A DNA stretch of 7,110 nt from Elusimicrobiota bacterium. GTDB taxonomy: Bacteria; Elusimicrobiota; Elusimicrobia; 2-01-FULL-59-12; JACPXA01. The first letter of the stretch is position 1; each line of letters starts with the position of its first letter. The notes beneath the pieces were generated by a model, which was not told where the DNA came from, searched no databases, and was given only the letters and a program-made list of their open reading frames with translations. The stretch is taken from contig JACPXA010000102.1 in assembly GCA_016196785.1 (NCBI GenBank), positions 1 through 7,110 on the forward strand. The letters run 5' to 3'. This document shows, in pieces, positions 5,654 to 7,110 of the stretch. A program made the translations under genes and the position numbers.

Positions 5654-5729
5654 AGTAGAGGGGACGTAGCTGCTTTGTTGCCTTTCGTCACCGTCGTCAG
5701 AAGGCAGAAAGGCAGCTACGTCCCCTACT
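5654..5729. repeat. Long hairpin repeat between two toxin genes
   Basis: AGGGGACGTAGCTGC (5659-5673) is perfectly complementary to 5712-5726. AGT (5654-5656) pairs with ACT (5727-5729) past a two-base bulge. Inward, 5674-5687 and 5698-5711 pair imperfectly (about 9 of 14), leaving a loop of about ten bases. Just downstream, CGTCCCCTAC recurs at 5738-5747 in direct orientation with the end of the right arm. The absence of a T-run argues against a simple terminator, and no transposase is in the window. It looks like a REP- or MITE-type foldback element; the class is inferred. Confidence 0.7.
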
Positions 5730-5744
5730 GGCTACCGCGTCCCC

Positions 5745-6014
5745 TACCGCTACGTCGAAACGGACCTTCCCAACCTCGATGCGGTCGCCCGGAAGCGCGT
5801 CCTCAAAGCAATCCACAAGAAACTTACCACCCATCCGAAGGAGTATGGCCGGCCTCTACACGGGGAGTTGTTCGGCTACTGGAAGTTACGGGTTGACGAT
5901 TATCGCGTCGTCTATCGCATGCGCGAAGCGGTGCTGGAAGTCTTTGTGATTCAAATAGGAATCCGACGCGATTTTGAAGTCTACGAATCCGTCCTCAAGC
6001 GTCTCAGCCGATGA
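5745..6014 (+). pseudogene. Second RelE-like toxin reading frame without a start codon
   Basis: An open frame ending at TGA 6014 encodes YRYVETDLPNLDAVARKRVLKAI, then YGRPLHGELFGYWKLRVDDYRVVYRMREAVLEVFVIQIGIRRDFEVYES, a RelE/ParE-type toxin of about 87-89 residues, close to full length. The frame is open back to a TAG at 5667-5669, but it contains no ATG, GTG or TTG before the conserved domain, only a CTG at 5670 inside the hairpin repeat. The original first few residues, start and any antitoxin gene seem to have been replaced by the repeat. It differs clearly from the complete toxin upstream, so it is not a simple recent duplicate. It may be dead, or may be expressed from a non-standard start. 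Confidence 0.7.
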
Positions 6015-6079
6015 GCCGTCTTTTTCTTACGTATCCTTCGGATGACTCGGCAACCGCCATGAAAGGATCATTAATGCGC

Positions 6080-6109
6080 TTGACGCCTTTCGGTGGGAAG
6101 TTCCATTAT
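6080..6109 (+). promoter_or_regulatory. Possible promoter of the M48 protease gene
   Basis: TTGACG (6080-6085) and CATTAT (6104-6109) are 18 bases apart in the 206-base gap between the toxin remnant and the protease gene. Transcription from here would leave a leader of about 100 bases. Nothing else in 6015-6220 was recognised except a ten-base match (AGGGGACGTA, 6114-6123) to the hairpin repeat arm at 5659. Confidence 0.3.
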
Positions 6110-6220
6110 GGATAGGGGACGTATACCAAGGAAGGGGAATAATTCTCCCGCCACGGCTCTCTAAGTGTTGATTGGTCTACCTTAGTGAACGGAGAACACA
6201 GCACTTCGAAGCCGGTCCTG

Positions 6221-7110
6221 ATGGTGAAAAGCTGGCAGGTGACCACCTGGCTCATGGTTGGGTTCTTCCTACTGACCGGCGGCTGTGCTTCCGTGCCCCT
6301 GGGTGACAAACTCTTCTCCGCATGGGAGGTGTCTAAAGCCCTCCAACCCACGAGCGAAGCCGAGGAGCTTGCCATTGGCCGGGAGGCGCTGGAGGAGAAC
6401 TGGAGGGGCGACGTCGATGCCGACGATCCCCTGGCCCATCGGTATTTGACCCGGGTGGGGACCGCGTTAGCCCAGCGATCTCGGCGATCCCACTTGCCGT
6501 ATCAATTTGCCATGAGCGAGACCCTGAAAGTCAACGGGTGGTCCTACGCGGGAGGATTGATCCGAGTGACGCGGGGGATGGTGTATTTTCTGCACGATGA
6601 AGCAGAACTCGCTGGTCTGTTGGGCCACGAGATCGCCCACGCCGCCGAGCGGCACGTGGCCCAGCGGATCGACCGGGAGCGACGGACGCAGGCGGTGAAG
6701 GACATCGCGGGGGCCGTGGGGGCGCTGGCGTTTGAGCGAGCGGTGCAAATCGCCAAGGAGCTCTCGTTGAACGGATTTAGTCACAGAGAGGAGCTGGCGG
6801 CAGATCGGGTTGGGGTGTTGCTGGCCTACGAGGCGGGGTATGATCCCTGGGCATTGGTGGACGTGTTTGACCGGATGACGAAGCGCGTCCAGGGGAAGAG
6901 AGCCAGGCGGGTCTGGCGGGCATTTCAGCGGGGGCATGTGGATTCCCAGACCCGCCGGGCCCAGGCGCTGCGCCAATTCCTCAGAAAACAGGGCATTCGG
7001 CCTGGCCACGGCCGGCGTGGTGAACAACCCTACCTACCGTTTGTGAAGGCCCTGTGGGAGCGGAGTGGTCGGCCCTTTACCCTGGAAGATATCACCCAAG
7101 CTCAGCCGGA
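6221..7110 (+). CDS. M48-family zinc metalloprotease, probable lipoprotein, N-terminal part
   Basis: The frame is open from ATG 6221 to the window end (296 codons), so the 3' end is missing. Residues 1-22 (MVKSWQ, a hydrophobic stretch, then LLTGGC) look like a lipoprotein signal with C22 as the lipidated cysteine. The TGGC box is less canonical than LAGC, so a plain signal peptide is possible. The catalytic core is GHEIAHAAERHV (HExxH at 136-140), with the third zinc ligand in EELAADRVGV (E191, D195), and VNGWSYAGGLIRVTRGM before it as in M48/BepA/LoiP-type proteases. Such enzymes act on misfolded or outer-membrane proteins in the periplasm; that role is inferred. The ribosome site before ATG is weak. 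GTG 6224 is an adjacent option, and GTG 6185 is in frame but would add residues before the signal. Confidence 0.88.
   Translation, partial: MVKSWQVTTWLMVGFFLLTGGCASVPLGDKLFSAWEVSKALQPTSEAEELAIGREALEENWRGDVDADDPLAHRYLTRVGTALAQRSRRSHLPYQFAMSETLKVNGWSYAGGLIRVTRGMVYFLHDEAELAGLLGHEIAHAAERHVAQRIDRERRTQAVKDIAGAVGALAFERAVQIAKELSLNGFSHREELAADRVGVLLAYEAGYDPWALVDVFDRMTKRVQGKRARRVWRAFQRGHVDSQTRRAQALRQFLRKQGIRPGHGRRGEQPYLPFVKALWERSGRPFTLEDITQAQP

Noticed and set aside
4990..5691. Minus-strand open frame of 233 residues opposite the toxin-antitoxin genes
   Set aside because: It is Ser/Arg-rich low-complexity translation of the opposite strand of two clear genes, with no recognisable motif.
5654..5729. Hairpin considered as a transcription terminator for the toxin-antitoxin operon
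   Set aside because: The stem is long and imperfect inward and no T-run follows it; a repeat element fits better, although it may still slow transcription.
5675..5896. Plus-strand frame of 73 residues starting in the hairpin repeat
   Set aside because: It is out of frame with the toxin-like sequence it overlaps, and its first residues are repeat-encoded.
6467..7027. Minus-strand open frame of 186 residues
   Set aside because: It lies opposite the M48 protease gene, whose HExxH motif and signal sequence are clear.

Overview
The window is a GC-rich, gene-dense bacterial stretch. It starts inside one gene and ends inside another. The gene order (endonuclease Q, ornithine carbamoyltransferase, an HhH-GPD glycosylase, cutA, a DUF4321 membrane protein, maf, a group III-like phosphofructokinase), the frequent TTG/GTG starts and the G/C-rich hairpin repeats between genes suggest a deep-branching environmental lineage such as Nitrospirota or NC10 (Methylomirabilota). 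That placement is inference; no rRNA or marker gene here settles it.

Region 1 (1-2937, plus strand) is a tight operon. It holds the C-terminal part of an endonuclease Q-type PHP nuclease, argF, an endonuclease III-like [4Fe-4S] glycosylase, cutA and a small two-helix DUF4321 protein. Consecutive genes touch or overlap (ATGA, TAG/TTG, ATGA, TGATG), so translational coupling is likely. Two of the five genes act on damaged DNA, and the others are metabolic or envelope genes.

Region 2 (2938-4604, plus) continues with maf and a phosphofructokinase gene, but both junctions carry repeats. A roughly 150 bp inverted repeat with G-quadruplex-type arms lies between DUF4321 and maf and encodes an odd N-terminal extension of Maf. 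A short CCCCCTTTG palindrome lies at the maf/pfk junction; it encodes extra Maf C-terminal residues and supplies the Shine-Dalgarno of pfk. The phosphofructokinase appears to have lost an internal in-frame block of roughly 60-70 residues that carries several substrate-binding motifs.

Region 3 (4605-6014) is accessory in character. On the minus strand is a small secreted protein made of seven Arg/Glu-rich heptads. On the plus strand is a complete type II toxin-antitoxin operon (Phd/YefM antitoxin, RelE/ParE toxin) with a clear promoter that overlaps a perfect 10+10 bp palindromic operator. A long hairpin repeat follows, then a second RelE-like toxin reading frame with no normal start codon and no antitoxin.

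Region 4 (6015-7110) is a 206 bp intergenic stretch with a possible promoter, followed by the start of an M48-family zinc metalloprotease, probably a lipoprotein, that runs off the window end.

No tRNA, rRNA, CRISPR array, transposase or riboswitch was recognised. The strongest leads are the internally deleted phosphofructokinase, the G4-armed inverted repeat before maf, the heptad-repeat secreted protein and the toxin remnant abutting a hairpin repeat.
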